Assembly: GCF_022448905.1 (NCBI RefSeq)
Contig: NZ_JAKVCW010000003.1
Coordinates: 159,906 to 223,905, forward strand
Source: Shimia sp.
GTDB taxonomy: Bacteria; Pseudomonadota; Alphaproteobacteria; Rhodobacterales; Rhodobacteraceae
Direction: 5' to 3'
Length of the DNA: 64,000 bases
Below the pieces are notes generated by a model. That model was given only the letters and a program-made list of their open reading frames with translations. It had not been told where the DNA came from and did not search any database. Positions 54,496 through 63,989 of this stretch are shown here, one piece after another. Position 1 is the stretch's first letter. The number at the start of each line of letters is the position of its first letter. Made by a program: the position numbers and the translations under genes.

Positions 54496-55600
54496 TCAAA
54501 TCGTAGGGGGGGCGATCTGGGTTCAGTTACTGATCCTGTTAGCCGCGATTGTTTTTGCCATCTTTGAGGGCCTCTTTGTGCTGACCGGCGGGCGGCGCAG
54601 TTTTTCGACGCGACGACGATTGGGCATGGCAGCCATTGCCTGTCTGGCCGTGGTGCCTGTGGTGACGCCGTATCTGATGACGACGTCTTATGCGGCCTCT
54701 GTGAACGCCACAGATGTTGTGGTTTCTCAGGTGCTTAACGGAAATCTTTCCTTGTCGGCGCAAGAGATGTCGGCGCTGCTGGCGATGAAAACACAGTGGT
54801 TGGATCAGATGTCAACCGGTGGCTCGATTGTGGCGCAAGTGTTGATCGCGGCTTTTGCCGCTGGATTTGTGATGCGCGGTATCTACTTGACGATCAACAT
54901 TGGGCGTATCCGCCGAGCGATTTCGGCGGGTCGTGTTGTTCAGCGCACAAAATGGGTGTCCGTGGTCGTATCTCCCGCGGTGGACGTGCCGTTTTCAACA
55001 CGTGGGGTGCTGCGCTACTATGTGGTGCTGCCAAGGTCGTTGTTCCGCGATGGGGCGGGTGTTAAGATGGCACTGGGTCATGAGATGCAGCATATCCGTC
55101 AAGGGGACGTGGATGCCGAGGTGTTGCTGTCTTTGATCTCTCCTTTGGCAGTGCTCAATCCCGGTTTTTGGTTTCTTTCCAGCCGCTTGCGTAAGCTTGG
55201 CGAGCTGGCCTGTGACCGGGCCTATTTGGCGCGCAAGGGCTTTGATGCGCATGGCTATGCGCTTCGGTTGTTGGAAATCGCTCGGTTTTCGCAAGCGCAG
55301 GCCAAAGCGCAGCCGACGGCTTTTGGTGTGCCTTTGGTGGGGCGCAAGATCCCTTTCTTATCACGTCGGTCTATGTTGAAAGATCGCATTGTGGAGATTG
55401 CGCGGGATCAGGATGATCCGGCCAAGGAAGCCCTGGTTTTGGGCGCTGGTATGTCGGTGTTGATGGCCGGTGTGGTGCTGCTTGGCGCGGTCTCGCTGAC
55501 CGAGCCAGAGGATTGGAGCCATGAGCGTATCATGCTCAGCACGGTGGCCAATCTGGACCGACTAAACGAGCTTAACACACTGGCGCAGCGCAGCTGGTAA
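54485..55600 (+). CDS. M56-family membrane metallopeptidase (BlaR1-like)
   Basis: 371 residues. Membrane helices at about 10-30, 40-60 and 105-125 flank a cytoplasmic zinc-peptidase domain with HEMQH (HExxH) and the downstream LGELACDRAYL, where E supplies the third ligand. The C-terminal penicillin-sensor domain of true BlaR1 is missing, so the inducing signal is probably not a beta-lactam. It should cleave the adjacent repressor. Confidence 0.83.
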   Translation: MTVDQIVGGAIWVQLLILLAAIVFAIFEGLFVLTGGRRSFSTRRRLGMAAIACLAVVPVVTPYLMTTSYAASVNATDVVVSQVLNGNLSLSAQEMSALLAMKTQWLDQMSTGGSIVAQVLIAAFAAGFVMRGIYLTINIGRIRRAISAGRVVQRTKWVSVVVSPAVDVPFSTRGVLRYYVVLPRSLFRDGAGVKMALGHEMQHIRQGDVDAEVLLSLISPLAVLNPGFWFLSSRLRKLGELACDRAYLARKGFDAHGYALRLLEIARFSQAQAKAQPTAFGVPLVGRKIPFLSRRSMLKDRIVEIARDQDDPAKEALVLGAGMSVLMAGVVLLGAVSLTEPEDWSHERIMLSTVANLDRLNELNTLAQRSW

Positions 55601-55673
55601 CGCCCTCCGAATTTCCTAAGAAACGGTCCCGTCACAGTATCCTGCGGCGGGGCCGTTAACGTTTGAAATCCAC

Positions 55674-55706
55674 GTCGGTATTCTGTCGGTATCGCGGCTG
55701 TTTTGC
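55674..55706. repeat. Three tandem 11-bp units, second locus
   Basis: GTCGGTATTCT, GTCGGTATCGC and GGCTGTTTTGC, matching the triplet at 13101-13133 with the same flank (TCCAC before, GG[A/C]GG after). Located downstream of the BlaR1-like gene. Confidence 0.6.
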
Positions 55707-55770
55707 GGCGGTGCGTGTTTTGAGAACGTGGCGGCGTTAAGGAAGGTTTCGGCCGCTTAAGAATTGAGGC

Positions 55771-55868
55771 GCAGCCCCCGTCGCTAGTGGCGATTCCCTC
55801 GATGTATTTGGGAAAGGAGAAGCAAATCGCCTCTGCTTCTTCTTGCCTTAAATATCCCCGCCGGAGGC
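55771..55868. repeat. Dispersed repeat copies downstream of the BlaR1-like gene
   Basis: GGCGCAGCCCCCG ... GTATTTGGGAAAGGAGAAGC, then an inverted partner GCTTCTTCTTGCCTTAAATAT and CCCCGCCGGAGGC. Same family as the copies at 9536, 17866, 22215, 35955 and 50998. No ORF is supported in 55601-55916. Confidence 0.6.
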
Positions 55869-55916
55869 ATCCATGCGTGCGGTTGGGAGCGGGTGGTGCG
55901 GCTCCTGCCCAAACAG

Positions 55917-55948
55917 AAAGGGCAGCGCTGTGCTTGGCGCTGCCCTTT
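55917..55948 (-). terminator. Terminator of the glycerol transporter operon
   Basis: AAAGGGCAGCGC pairs with GCGCTGCCCTTT, with TTTCTGTTT after the stem on the minus strand. Located 23 bases past the last gene. Confidence 0.85.
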
Positions 55949-55970
55949 GGTCTTCTCTCAGTTTTGGGGG

Positions 55971-56249
55971 TCAGACCTTCCAGAAGCAAAAGGTGCCCCA
56001 GCCAATCGCCAATCCCAGCGGCCACCAAAGCGGTTCGCCCATCAGGCCGAGCCAGGCGAGGAAGATGAAGCTGCCTCCGAGACAGGTGAGAAACAGTCGG
56101 TCACCGCGGGTGGTGGTGAGGCCAAGCGCGCCTTTGCGCTCAGCTCCGCCGGGGTACTTGATCTCCAACACAATCAGCAGGCCAATTGTGGAGAACAGGC
56201 AGATGAAGATTGCGGCCGTGGGCCAGGTCCATGCCATCCAGCTTAGCAT
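55971..56249 (-). CDS. DUF2160 small membrane protein of glycerol ABC system
   Basis: 92 residues with two or three hydrophobic helices (WTWPTAAIFICLFSTIGLLIVLE and FLTCLGGSFIFLAWLGL). DUF2160 proteins are found almost only with GlpSTPQV-type glycerol transporters and are thought to be accessory membrane subunits. ATG at 56249 (MLSWMAWTW) has GGGAGAG upstream and begins one base from the previous stop. Confidence 0.88.
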   Translation of the reverse strand: MLSWMAWTWPTAAIFICLFSTIGLLIVLEIKYPGGAERKGALGLTTTRGDRLFLTCLGGSFIFLAWLGLMGEPLWWPLGLAIGWGTFCFWKV

Positions 56250-56250
56250 A

Positions 56251-57048
<798 letters not shown>

Positions 57049-57062
57049 TGTCGTGTCCTTTC

Positions 57063-57926
57063 TTAGTTCAAGTCGTCTTTGGTCATGAGTGTGTAGAACA
57101 GCCAGGACACAAAGAGGGTGATTGCGAAGTAGATGAGGCTCATCGCGGCGGCAGGGCCGAGGTCAAATTGACCCAATGCGATTTTCACCAGATCGATGGA
57201 CAGGAGCGTGGTCGAGTTGCCGGGGCCACCGCCCGTGAGCACGAAAGGTTCCGTGTAGATGTTGAAGCTGTCCATGAAGCGCAGAAGGATGGCGATGGTC
57301 AGAACGTTCTTCATCTTGGGCAATTGGATGTAGCGGAACACGGACCAGTTGGAGGCGCCGTCGATCTTGGCCGCCTGATAATAGGCGTCGGGGATCGAGA
57401 CGAGACCGGCGTAAGCCAGCAGCACAACCAGAGAGGTCCAGTGCCACACATCCATGGTGATGATGGTGATCCAGGCCGCCACAGGGTCCTGTGTCATGTC
57501 ATAGTTGATGCCCAGCACGTGGTTCAGGAAGTAGCCGAGCAGGCCAATGTCTGGCAGGGCAAAGATGTTCCACATCGCACCTACCACGTTCCAAGGGATC
57601 AGCATGGGCAGGGCCATCAGCACAAGGCAGACTGGCACCCAGAAGCCTTTGCGCGGCATGGCCAGCGCGATGGCGATGCCGAGCGGCACTTCGATGATCA
57701 GGATCATGAAGGTGAAGAAGAACTGACGTCCCAAGGCGGCGTGGAAACGTTCGGAGCGCAGGATCTGTTCAAACCAGGTGAGGCCTTCCCAGAAGAAGAG
57801 GTTGTCGCCGAAGGTTTCCTGCACCGAGTAGTTGACCACCGTCATCATTGGGATGATGGCGTTGAACGCCACGAGGATCAGCACCGGGAGCACAAAGAAC
57901 CAGGCTTTTTGGTTTTCGGTTTTCAT
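57063..57926 (-). CDS. glpP: Glycerol ABC transporter permease GlpP
   Basis: 287 residues with six membrane helices, MalF-like. The EAA loop is IPDAYYQAAKIDGASNWSVFRYIQLP. The ATG at 57926 overlaps the stop of the 37-residue repeat-derived ORF (ATGA). Forms the channel with GlpQ. Confidence 0.9.
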   Translation of the reverse strand: MKTENQKAWFFVLPVLILVAFNAIIPMMTVVNYSVQETFGDNLFFWEGLTWFEQILRSERFHAALGRQFFFTFMILIIEVPLGIAIALAMPRKGFWVPVCLVLMALPMLIPWNVVGAMWNIFALPDIGLLGYFLNHVLGINYDMTQDPVAAWITIITMDVWHWTSLVVLLAYAGLVSIPDAYYQAAKIDGASNWSVFRYIQLPKMKNVLTIAILLRFMDSFNIYTEPFVLTGGGPGNSTTLLSIDLVKIALGQFDLGPAAAMSLIYFAITLFVSWLFYTLMTKDDLN

Positions 57927-58036
57927 GTTTTGGTCCCCTGACTATCGGCACCCGTCCCGGACGTGATCCGGGACCTCTTGATGTTTTGCGCGAGGCCCCG
58001 GATCAGGTCCGGGGCGCGAAGGTGTGGTTCGCTCAT
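57923..58036 (-). CDS. Repeat-derived micro-ORF between glpT and glpP
   Basis: 37 codons (MSEPHLRAPDLIRGLAQNIK...). Starts by ATGA overlap with the glpT stop and ends by ATGA overlap with the glpP start, with an AAGGAGAG RBS. It is made of two palindromic repeats. It could maintain ribosome coupling through a repeat insertion; a functional peptide is not indicated. Confidence 0.45.
   Translation of the reverse strand: MSEPHLRAPDLIRGLAQNIKRSRITSGTGADSQGTKT
57950..58019. repeat. Two palindromic repeats (REP-like)
   Basis: GTCCCGGACGTGATCCGGGAC and GCCCCGGATCAGGTCCGGGGC, each able to form a stem, 30 bases apart. CCCGGA-N-TCCGGG palindromes of this sort are common dispersed repeats in alphaproteobacteria. 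Confidence 0.75.
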
Positions 58037-59124
58037 GTCGCGCTCTCCTTTTGAGCGGGCGTGGTGGCAATCCAGCCGTCGGCATAGAGCCGGGTTTGAT
58101 GCGGTGTGAATTGCAGATGCACGGTGTCGCCCACGGCGGGCGGGGTGTCATTGATGATGGCGGCAACTTTGCTGTCGCCAACGGAGACCTCGACCACGGC
58201 GTGGCGGCCGACGTCCGCGACACGTTTGACGGTGCCTGCAATGCCACTGTCGCCAAGGGAGACAAACTCTGGACGGATGCCGATTTCCAACGTGCCGCTC
58301 GTGCCTGCCGCGATGGGGCCTTCGAGAGTCACGGGTTGGCCATTGAAGATCGCCTGACCGTCTTTGACCTCGGCAGGCAGCACGTTCATGCCAGGTGAGC
58401 CGATGAAGTGGCCCACAAATGTGTGGGCGGGGCGTTCAAAGAGCTCTTCGGGCGTGCCGATCTGCACCACTTCGCCCAGTTGCATGACCACCACCTGATC
58501 GGCGAAGGTGAGGGCTTCGGTCTGGTCGTGGGTCACGTAGATCATTGTGTGAGAGACACGCTGATGCAGCTCTTTCAGCTTGGTGCGCAGTTTCCACTTG
58601 AGGTGCGGGTCGATCACAGTGAGCGGCTCGTCAAACATCACAACGTTCACGTCGTCCCGCACGAGACCACGGCCCATGGAGATTTTCTGTTTGTTGTCAG
58701 GTGACAGGCCAGCCGCTTTGCGGTCCAGAATGTCAGTGACTTCCAGCATCTCGGCAATCTCGGCCACGCGCTTTTCGATGATCGCGGGATCAACGCCACG
58801 GTTTTTGAGCGGGAACGCGAGGTTCTGACGCACGGTCATGGTGTCGTAGATCACCGGGAACTGGAAGACCTGCGCGATGTCGCGCTGATCAGGTGGCAGT
58901 TTGGTGACGTCTTGGCCGTCAAACAGGATTTGGCCCTCGGATGGTTCCAACAGGCCGGAGATGATGTTGAGAAGGGTGGATTTGCCACAGCCGGACGGGC
59001 CAAGCAGAGCGTATGCGCCACCGTCCTGCCAATCCAGATCGACTTCTTTGAGGGCATAGTCTTGCGGGCCTTTGGGCTCTGGAAAGTAACTGTGCCGCAG
59101 GTTTTTGAGTGTGATTTTCGCCAT
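58033..59124 (-). CDS. glpT: Glycerol ABC transporter ATPase GlpT, degenerate signature motif
   Basis: 363 residues. Walker A GPSGCGKST, Walker B VVMFDEPLTVIDP and switch His YVTHDQTEA are present. The signature LSGGQ is replaced by LSPDNKQ. A TOBE domain follows from about 240. Partner of GlpS: its signature faces the GlpS nucleotide site. ATG at 59124 (MAKITLKNLRHSYF) chosen; the open frame runs upstream into glpS. Confidence 0.92.
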   Translation of the reverse strand: MAKITLKNLRHSYFPEPKGPQDYALKEVDLDWQDGGAYALLGPSGCGKSTLLNIISGLLEPSEGQILFDGQDVTKLPPDQRDIAQVFQFPVIYDTMTVRQNLAFPLKNRGVDPAIIEKRVAEIAEMLEVTDILDRKAAGLSPDNKQKISMGRGLVRDDVNVVMFDEPLTVIDPHLKWKLRTKLKELHQRVSHTMIYVTHDQTEALTFADQVVVMQLGEVVQIGTPEELFERPAHTFVGHFIGSPGMNVLPAEVKDGQAIFNGQPVTLEGPIAAGTSGTLEIGIRPEFVSLGDSGIAGTVKRVADVGRHAVVEVSVGDSKVAAIINDTPPAVGDTVHLQFTPHQTRLYADGWIATTPAQKESAT

Positions 59125-59137
59125 TGATCTGTGCCCT

Positions 59138-60199
59138 TTAGCCGACGCGGGCGCCGTCGGGCGCGAAGTAGAAACAGGTGGTTGGATCAAGGAAGAAGTT
59201 GTGATCTTCGCCAATCCGGTAGGGGTGGGTGCCATGGGCGAGGCTGACCCAGCTGTTGCCGTCAAACTCAAAGTGGGCTGAGCTTTCCGAACCGGAGAGT
59301 TCGGTCACACCGACATGGCCGGTCAGGGCCACGTCGGAGCCGTCGTGCGCATGGGGCAGCACGTGGTGCGGGCGCACGGCCATGATGTAGTCGCCATCGG
59401 TCAGGCCAGCGGCCTCGCCAGACGCGGTCCAGCTAAGATTGCCAAGATGTATGGCGTCGCCGCGTTTGGTGACTGGGGCGTGGTTGATGGGCGGGTCGGA
59501 GAACACGCGCGCTGCGGTCAAAGATGCCGGGGCGCGGTAGATGTCGGCGGTGGGGCCAAACTGCGCCACGTTGCCGTCCACCATCAGGGCGGTTTCGCCG
59601 CCCAGCAGTAGGGCTTCTTCAGGCTCTGATGTCGCATAGACCACCACGGCGCCACGACCGGCGAAAAGTTCGGGCAACTGCTCGCGCAGTTCTTCGCGCA
59701 GTTTGTAGTCGAGGTTGGCCAAAGGCTCATCCAGGAATACAGCGCGGCTTTCTTTGGCGATGGCACGGGCGAGGGCGCAGCGTTGTTGTTGGCCGCCGGA
59801 GAGCTCATGCGGACGGCGGTGCAACATGGGGCCAAGTTGCAGGATGTCTGCGGCCTCTGCGACGCGGTCGTTGATCTCGGATTTGGCCATGCCTGCGACC
59901 TTCAGGGGTGAGGCGATGTTATCAAACACGGTCATGTGCGGGTAGTTCACAAAGAACTGGTGCACGAGGCTGATCTTGCGTTTTTGCGTGGTGAGGGCGG
60001 TGACGTCTTCGCCCTCCATGAGGATCTGACCGGAGGCGATCGGGTCAAGCCCAGCCATCATCTTAATCAGAGAGGTTTTGCCAGCGCCGGTTTCGCCCAG
60101 CAGCACGTTGAAGTGGCCTTTTCTCAACGTGAGGGTCGTGGGTTTGATGTGTGTCACACCCTGCACGACCTTCGTAATATTATTTATTTCCAGTGCCAT
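59138..60199 (-). CDS. glpS: Glycerol ABC transporter ATPase GlpS, switch His missing
   Basis: 353 residues. Walker A GETGAGKTS, signature LSGGQQQRCALARA and Walker B AVFLDEPLANLD are intact. The H-loop that normally reads VTHDxxEA is YATSEPEEA, so Ser replaces the switch His. C-terminal TOBE domain. Pairs with GlpT to power glycerol import; defects of the two proteins are complementary (see findings). Confidence 0.92.
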   Translation of the reverse strand: MALEINNITKVVQGVTHIKPTTLTLRKGHFNVLLGETGAGKTSLIKMMAGLDPIASGQILMEGEDVTALTTQKRKISLVHQFFVNYPHMTVFDNIASPLKVAGMAKSEINDRVAEAADILQLGPMLHRRPHELSGGQQQRCALARAIAKESRAVFLDEPLANLDYKLREELREQLPELFAGRGAVVVYATSEPEEALLLGGETALMVDGNVAQFGPTADIYRAPASLTAARVFSDPPINHAPVTKRGDAIHLGNLSWTASGEAAGLTDGDYIMAVRPHHVLPHAHDGSDVALTGHVGVTELSGSESSAHFEFDGNSWVSLAHGTHPYRIGEDHNFFLDPTTCFYFAPDGARVG

Positions 60200-60398
60200 G
60201 GATGCACCTTTTGATCCTTGTGTCGCCCTGTGGAGGAGGGACCCGAGTGGGTGGGGAGTTGGGCAGGTTGGCCGGGGCTTAGAGGGTAAGCCCTGGCCAG
60301 TTCGACCAATTTCACGGGGAGTGAATGGTCTGGAGGAACTTTAAGTTGCCGCTTGTTCGGGGAGCGAATGCCCGCTCCCCAAATTTGCGCGACAGCTT
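60200..60398 (-). other. Intergenic segment between glpV and glpS with mRNA stem
   Basis: Contains GGGGAGCG-aatgccc-CGCTCCCC (60359-60380), 19 bases past the glpV stop and without a U tract. It probably protects the binding-protein message or trims read-through into glpS. No ORF seen. Confidence 0.55.
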
Positions 60399-62135
60399 TT
60401 AGTTAGAGCTCCAGCGGGCTACGAGGTCGTCGTAGTTGACGGTCTCACCCTGTGGCTTTTCGTTGTCCAGCTTTGGCTTCGCGCCGCCGTTGGCAAACCA
60501 CCACTCTGCGTCTTTCTCTTCGTTCAGACGTGGGCCGCAGCCGCCGTAGACATTCTGAGCTTCGTCTGCACGCTGCATACGGGCCATGGTGATGTCCATT
60601 TCTTCGGCCAGACGGTCCATCGCTTCCTGCGGAGTAAAGGCACCGGAGTTCACGTCACCGATCTGCTGCCACCAGATTTGGGCGAGCTTCGGATAATCCG
60701 GCACGTTCACGCCGGTTGGGGACCATGCCACGCGATCAGGCGAGCGGTAGAATTCCACCAGACCACCCAGTTTTGGGGCACGCTCGGTGAAGCTTTCGTG
60801 GTTCACAGAGCTGTCACGGATGAAGGTCAGACCCACGTGGGATTTTTTCACGTCAACCGTTTTGGAGGTCACGAACTGTGCATAGAGCCATGCGGCCTGG
60901 GCGCGGTCCGAGGGGGTGGACTTCAGGAAGGTCCAGGAGCCCACGTCCTGATAGCCAACCTTCTGACCTTCTTCCCAGTAGGGGCCGTGCGGGCTTGGTG
61001 CCATACGCCACAATGGGTTGCCGTCGCCGTCCACGGTGTTGTTGCCTTCAGACTGTGGCTTCACCATGTCTGCGGTAAAGGCGGTGTACCAGAAGATCTG
61101 CTGGGCCACGTTGCCTTGTGCCAGAGCTGGCAGCGACTGATAGAAGTCATAAGACGCCGCACCGGGAGGGGCGTAGTTGCGCAGCCATTCGTCCCATTTG
61201 CGGATCGCGTAGACCGCAGCTGGGCCGTTTGCTGCACCACCACGGGTGACGGATGCGCCAGCCGGGTTACAGGAGCCTTCTTCCATGCGGATGCCCCATT
61301 CGTCGATGGGCACACCGTTTGGTTCGCCTTTGGAGCCTGCGCCCGCCATGGAGAGCCATGCGTCGGTCATACGCCAGCCAAGGTCAGGGGCGCGTTTGCC
61401 GTAGTCCATGTGGCCGTAGATGTCGACACCGTCGATGTTCTTCACGTCTTTGGAGAAGAACTCTGCGATGTCTTCGTACGCGGACCAGTTCACAGGCACA
61501 CCGAGGTCATAGCCGTATTTCGCTTTGAAGGCCTCTTGCAGGTCTTCGCGGTCAAACCAGTCTTTGCGGAACCAATAGAGGTTTGCGAACTGCTGGTCTG
61601 GCAGCTGATACAGGTCGCCATCCGGACCGGTGGTGAACTGGGTGCCCATGAAGTCATCCAGATCCAGCGTCGGAGAGGTGGTGCCGGACCATTCGCCCGC
61701 CATCATGTCGGTCAGGTTGTAGGCCAGCTGCAGGCGGGAGTGCGTGCCAATCAGGTCGGAGTCGTTGACGTAGCCGTCATAGAGGTTCCGTTTGGTCTGC
61801 ATCTGTGTCTGCACCGCCTGAACCACTTCGCCCTCGCCGAGGATCTGGTGGTTGACCTTGATGCCGGTGATTTCTTCGAAAGCCTTGGTCAGAACTTCGG
61901 CTTCATAGCCGTGGGTCGGAATGCCTTCCGACAGCACGTTGATTTCCATGCCCGCATAGGGCTGTGCAGCGGAGATGAACCACTGCATTTCGCTCATCTG
62001 CTCGTCTTTGGACAGCGAAGACGGCTGGAATTCTGCGTCGATCCAGCGCTTGGCTGCCGCTTCGTCGGCATAAAGCGATTGTGTACCCGCAATCACGGCA
62101 GACGCCGCGACGGCGGAGATAAGATACTTCCGCAT
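60399..62135 (-). CDS. glpV: Glycerol ABC transporter substrate-binding protein GlpV
   Basis: 578 residues. The signal peptide MRKYLISAVAASAVIAGTQSLYA precedes DEAAAKRWIDAEFQPSSLSK. INVLSEGIPTHGYEAE and FEEITGIKVNHQILGEGEV are typical of the large GlpV-type binding proteins. KNLYDGYVNDSDLIGTHSRL and the C-terminal CGPRLNEEKDAEWWFANGG also fit. First gene of the operon, which fits its high demand. Confidence 0.92.
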   Translation of the reverse strand: MRKYLISAVAASAVIAGTQSLYADEAAAKRWIDAEFQPSSLSKDEQMSEMQWFISAAQPYAGMEINVLSEGIPTHGYEAEVLTKAFEEITGIKVNHQILGEGEVVQAVQTQMQTKRNLYDGYVNDSDLIGTHSRLQLAYNLTDMMAGEWSGTTSPTLDLDDFMGTQFTTGPDGDLYQLPDQQFANLYWFRKDWFDREDLQEAFKAKYGYDLGVPVNWSAYEDIAEFFSKDVKNIDGVDIYGHMDYGKRAPDLGWRMTDAWLSMAGAGSKGEPNGVPIDEWGIRMEEGSCNPAGASVTRGGAANGPAAVYAIRKWDEWLRNYAPPGAASYDFYQSLPALAQGNVAQQIFWYTAFTADMVKPQSEGNNTVDGDGNPLWRMAPSPHGPYWEEGQKVGYQDVGSWTFLKSTPSDRAQAAWLYAQFVTSKTVDVKKSHVGLTFIRDSSVNHESFTERAPKLGGLVEFYRSPDRVAWSPTGVNVPDYPKLAQIWWQQIGDVNSGAFTPQEAMDRLAEEMDITMARMQRADEAQNVYGGCGPRLNEEKDAEWWFANGGAKPKLDNEKPQGETVNYDDLVARWSSN

Positions 62136-62618
62136 CTTGTCCTCCCAAATGTTTGTAGACCAGCCTAGCAGACCGGATGCCTAAAGGTGTCAAATGCGCT
62201 TTTTTCAGTCAACTAATAATTTAGTAGATAGTCCTATCGCCGGCGCTCTTTGCGTTTAAGTAATTGCAAAATATTATGAAAATGCAAACGCTAACTTAGC
62301 GGAAGTGAGAAGCTCTGCCCCAAAATTGCGTCAGATTTGCGATTCTGTCTATGTTCGATTTGTTCGTAGAGGCGCGCAAATGCTCGCCTCGCACCTTGGA
62401 TTCGTCGGTTGATGTGAGATCGTCGAACCGGATCGCGGAGATGTGATTTTAGTCGTTTTGTGCTGAAAATGCGCCTTTGGCGCGCAACTGTTCCGAAATT
62501 GGAAACAGTTCGTATAAAATTTTTCTTAACCTCTGCACAATTTTGACGGTAGGCTGGAGGGGCTGGCACTATCTCCGACGACTTTTCGAATTTCCGACAA
62601 AACCTGTGGGGGCAGTCT
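62136..62618. other. Divergent regulatory region of glpV and the RTX gene
   Basis: 483 bases without a supported ORF. AT-rich near glpV, with a TTTGCGTTT (62249-62257) and GCAAACGC (62284-62291) inverted pair and an ACTA-N6-TAGT dyad (about 62213-62226), both candidate operators of a GlpR-like or other regulator. The RTX promoter should lie toward the right end. Confidence 0.45.
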
Positions 62619-63989
62619 ATGTTTTTTTTGAGCGTTTTATTGCCTTTGTTGGCAGGCGTGGCCGCGGCCACTGTTGATGGCTCCACCGGATCGGGCGGGG
62701 ACGGCAGCGGCGATGGCGGGGGCGACGGCACTCCGGACACACGTGATGACACCGTTACCGGTGGGGATACCACAGGAGATACGCCGGGCGGCGGCACCAT
62801 TGAAGATGTGCTGGACGACCTCATGGGGGGCGACACGCCAGATGCGGATGACGGCGGTGACGACGGCGGCTCCGGTGATGGTGGCAGCGGTGAAACGCCG
62901 GTTGCAAGCGAGCCGGGAGAGGTGTTTGCGGGCACCGACGCGGACGACAGTCTGATTGGGACCGAGCGCGATGACACGATGACCGGTGCGGCCGGCAATG
63001 ATCGGCTGGATGGGGCCGGCGGCAATGACTTTATCGATGGCGAGGCCGGCGACGACGTGATTTTGGGCCGCCATGGCGTGGATGTGGTCAACGGCAACGA
63101 TGGCAATGACCTGGTCAAAGGCGGCAAGGGCGACGACTTCCTGTTTGGAGAAGCCGGTGATGATACGCTGATTGGCTCGCCGGGCGATGACGTTGTGGTG
63201 GCCGGAAGCGGCTCTGATTACGTGCGCGGCGATCAAGGCGACGACGTGCTTGTCGCGCTGGATGATTTGGCGGAAGAGACCGCCTCGGACGTGCTGCACG
63301 GCGGGATTGGCAATGACCGGCTGATTGGGGATGACGGTGACACGCTCACCGGCGGGGACGGTGTGGATAAGTTCGAAGTGGTTGTGGGCGGCGCGCCTGT
63401 GACGATCACCGATTTCCAGCTGTTCCATGGGGAAGGTGCGGAACTGCGCACGGATCTGCTGACCTTCCTCAATGCAGAAGGAGATATCATCTCTCGCGAG
63501 GACATTCTGGCCAATGGCGGACGGCTGGCGGATGCTGAAGATGGCTCCGGCGTTGAGGTCTATTATGACGGGATGATGGTGGCCTTTATTGAAGGCTATC
63601 CCGCAGATGATTTCCGGGCTGACACTAACTGGCTGGGCAACTTCTCGCCGGAGTTGACAGGGCTGCTGGATGGCGACGACCTGCTGGAGGGGGATGCCAG
63701 TGGTGCGCCGACAGATGACAACCTGCATGGTGGTCTTGGCGATGACACGCTGATTGGCGGGCTTGGCGGAGACACGCTGGAAGGTGGGCAGGGCGATGAT
63801 GTTCTCAACACTCGCGACAGTGTGGCCGGTGGCGAGGGGCAAGACCTGGCGATTGGCGGGTTTGGCGATGACCACTTTATTGCCGATGCTGGTGATGTGA
63901 TTGGCGGCCAGGAAGGTCGCGATGCCTATGACATCTATGTGCCCACCTGTCTGACGTCAGCACCTATGGGTCCAATTAGGGTGATTTGA
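62619..63989 (+). CDS. RTX-type calcium-binding repeat protein, possibly truncated
   Basis: 456 residues. A hydrophobic start (FFLSVLLPLLAGVAAA) and a Gly/Asp-rich linker (about 20-95) are followed by RTX nonapeptide repeats such as GGNDFIDGEAGDDVILG, and a second block near residue 355-430. These bind calcium outside the cell, and the protein may be surface-bound or exported by type I secretion. The final residues CLTSAPMGPIRVI are unlike the family; the next frame reads FDKGE, as expected after GPIRVIDD, so a frameshift close to 63985 is possible. Confidence 0.82.
   Translation: MFFLSVLLPLLAGVAAATVDGSTGSGGDGSGDGGGDGTPDTRDDTVTGGDTTGDTPGGGTIEDVLDDLMGGDTPDADDGGDDGGSGDGGSGETPVASEPGEVFAGTDADDSLIGTERDDTMTGAAGNDRLDGAGGNDFIDGEAGDDVILGRHGVDVVNGNDGNDLVKGGKGDDFLFGEAGDDTLIGSPGDDVVVAGSGSDYVRGDQGDDVLVALDDLAEETASDVLHGGIGNDRLIGDDGDTLTGGDGVDKFEVVVGGAPVTITDFQLFHGEGAELRTDLLTFLNAEGDIISREDILANGGRLADAEDGSGVEVYYDGMMVAFIEGYPADDFRADTNWLGNFSPELTGLLDGDDLLEGDASGAPTDDNLHGGLGDDTLIGGLGGDTLEGGQGDDVLNTRDSVAGGEGQDLAIGGFGDDHFIADAGDVIGGQEGRDAYDIYVPTCLTSAPMGPIRVI

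Noticed and set aside
60678..62168. Plus-strand open frame of 496 codons
   Set aside because: Antisense to glpV, which has a signal peptide and clear family motifs.
62637..63875. Minus-strand frames opposite the RTX gene, with Pro/Ser-rich repeats
   Set aside because: The repeats are the mirror of the Gly/Asp nonapeptides; no independent coding evidence.
62680..63900. Tandem DNA repeats or CRISPR-like array in the RTX region
   Set aside because: The periodicity is of 27 bases with degenerate codons, explained by the protein nonapeptide repeat.
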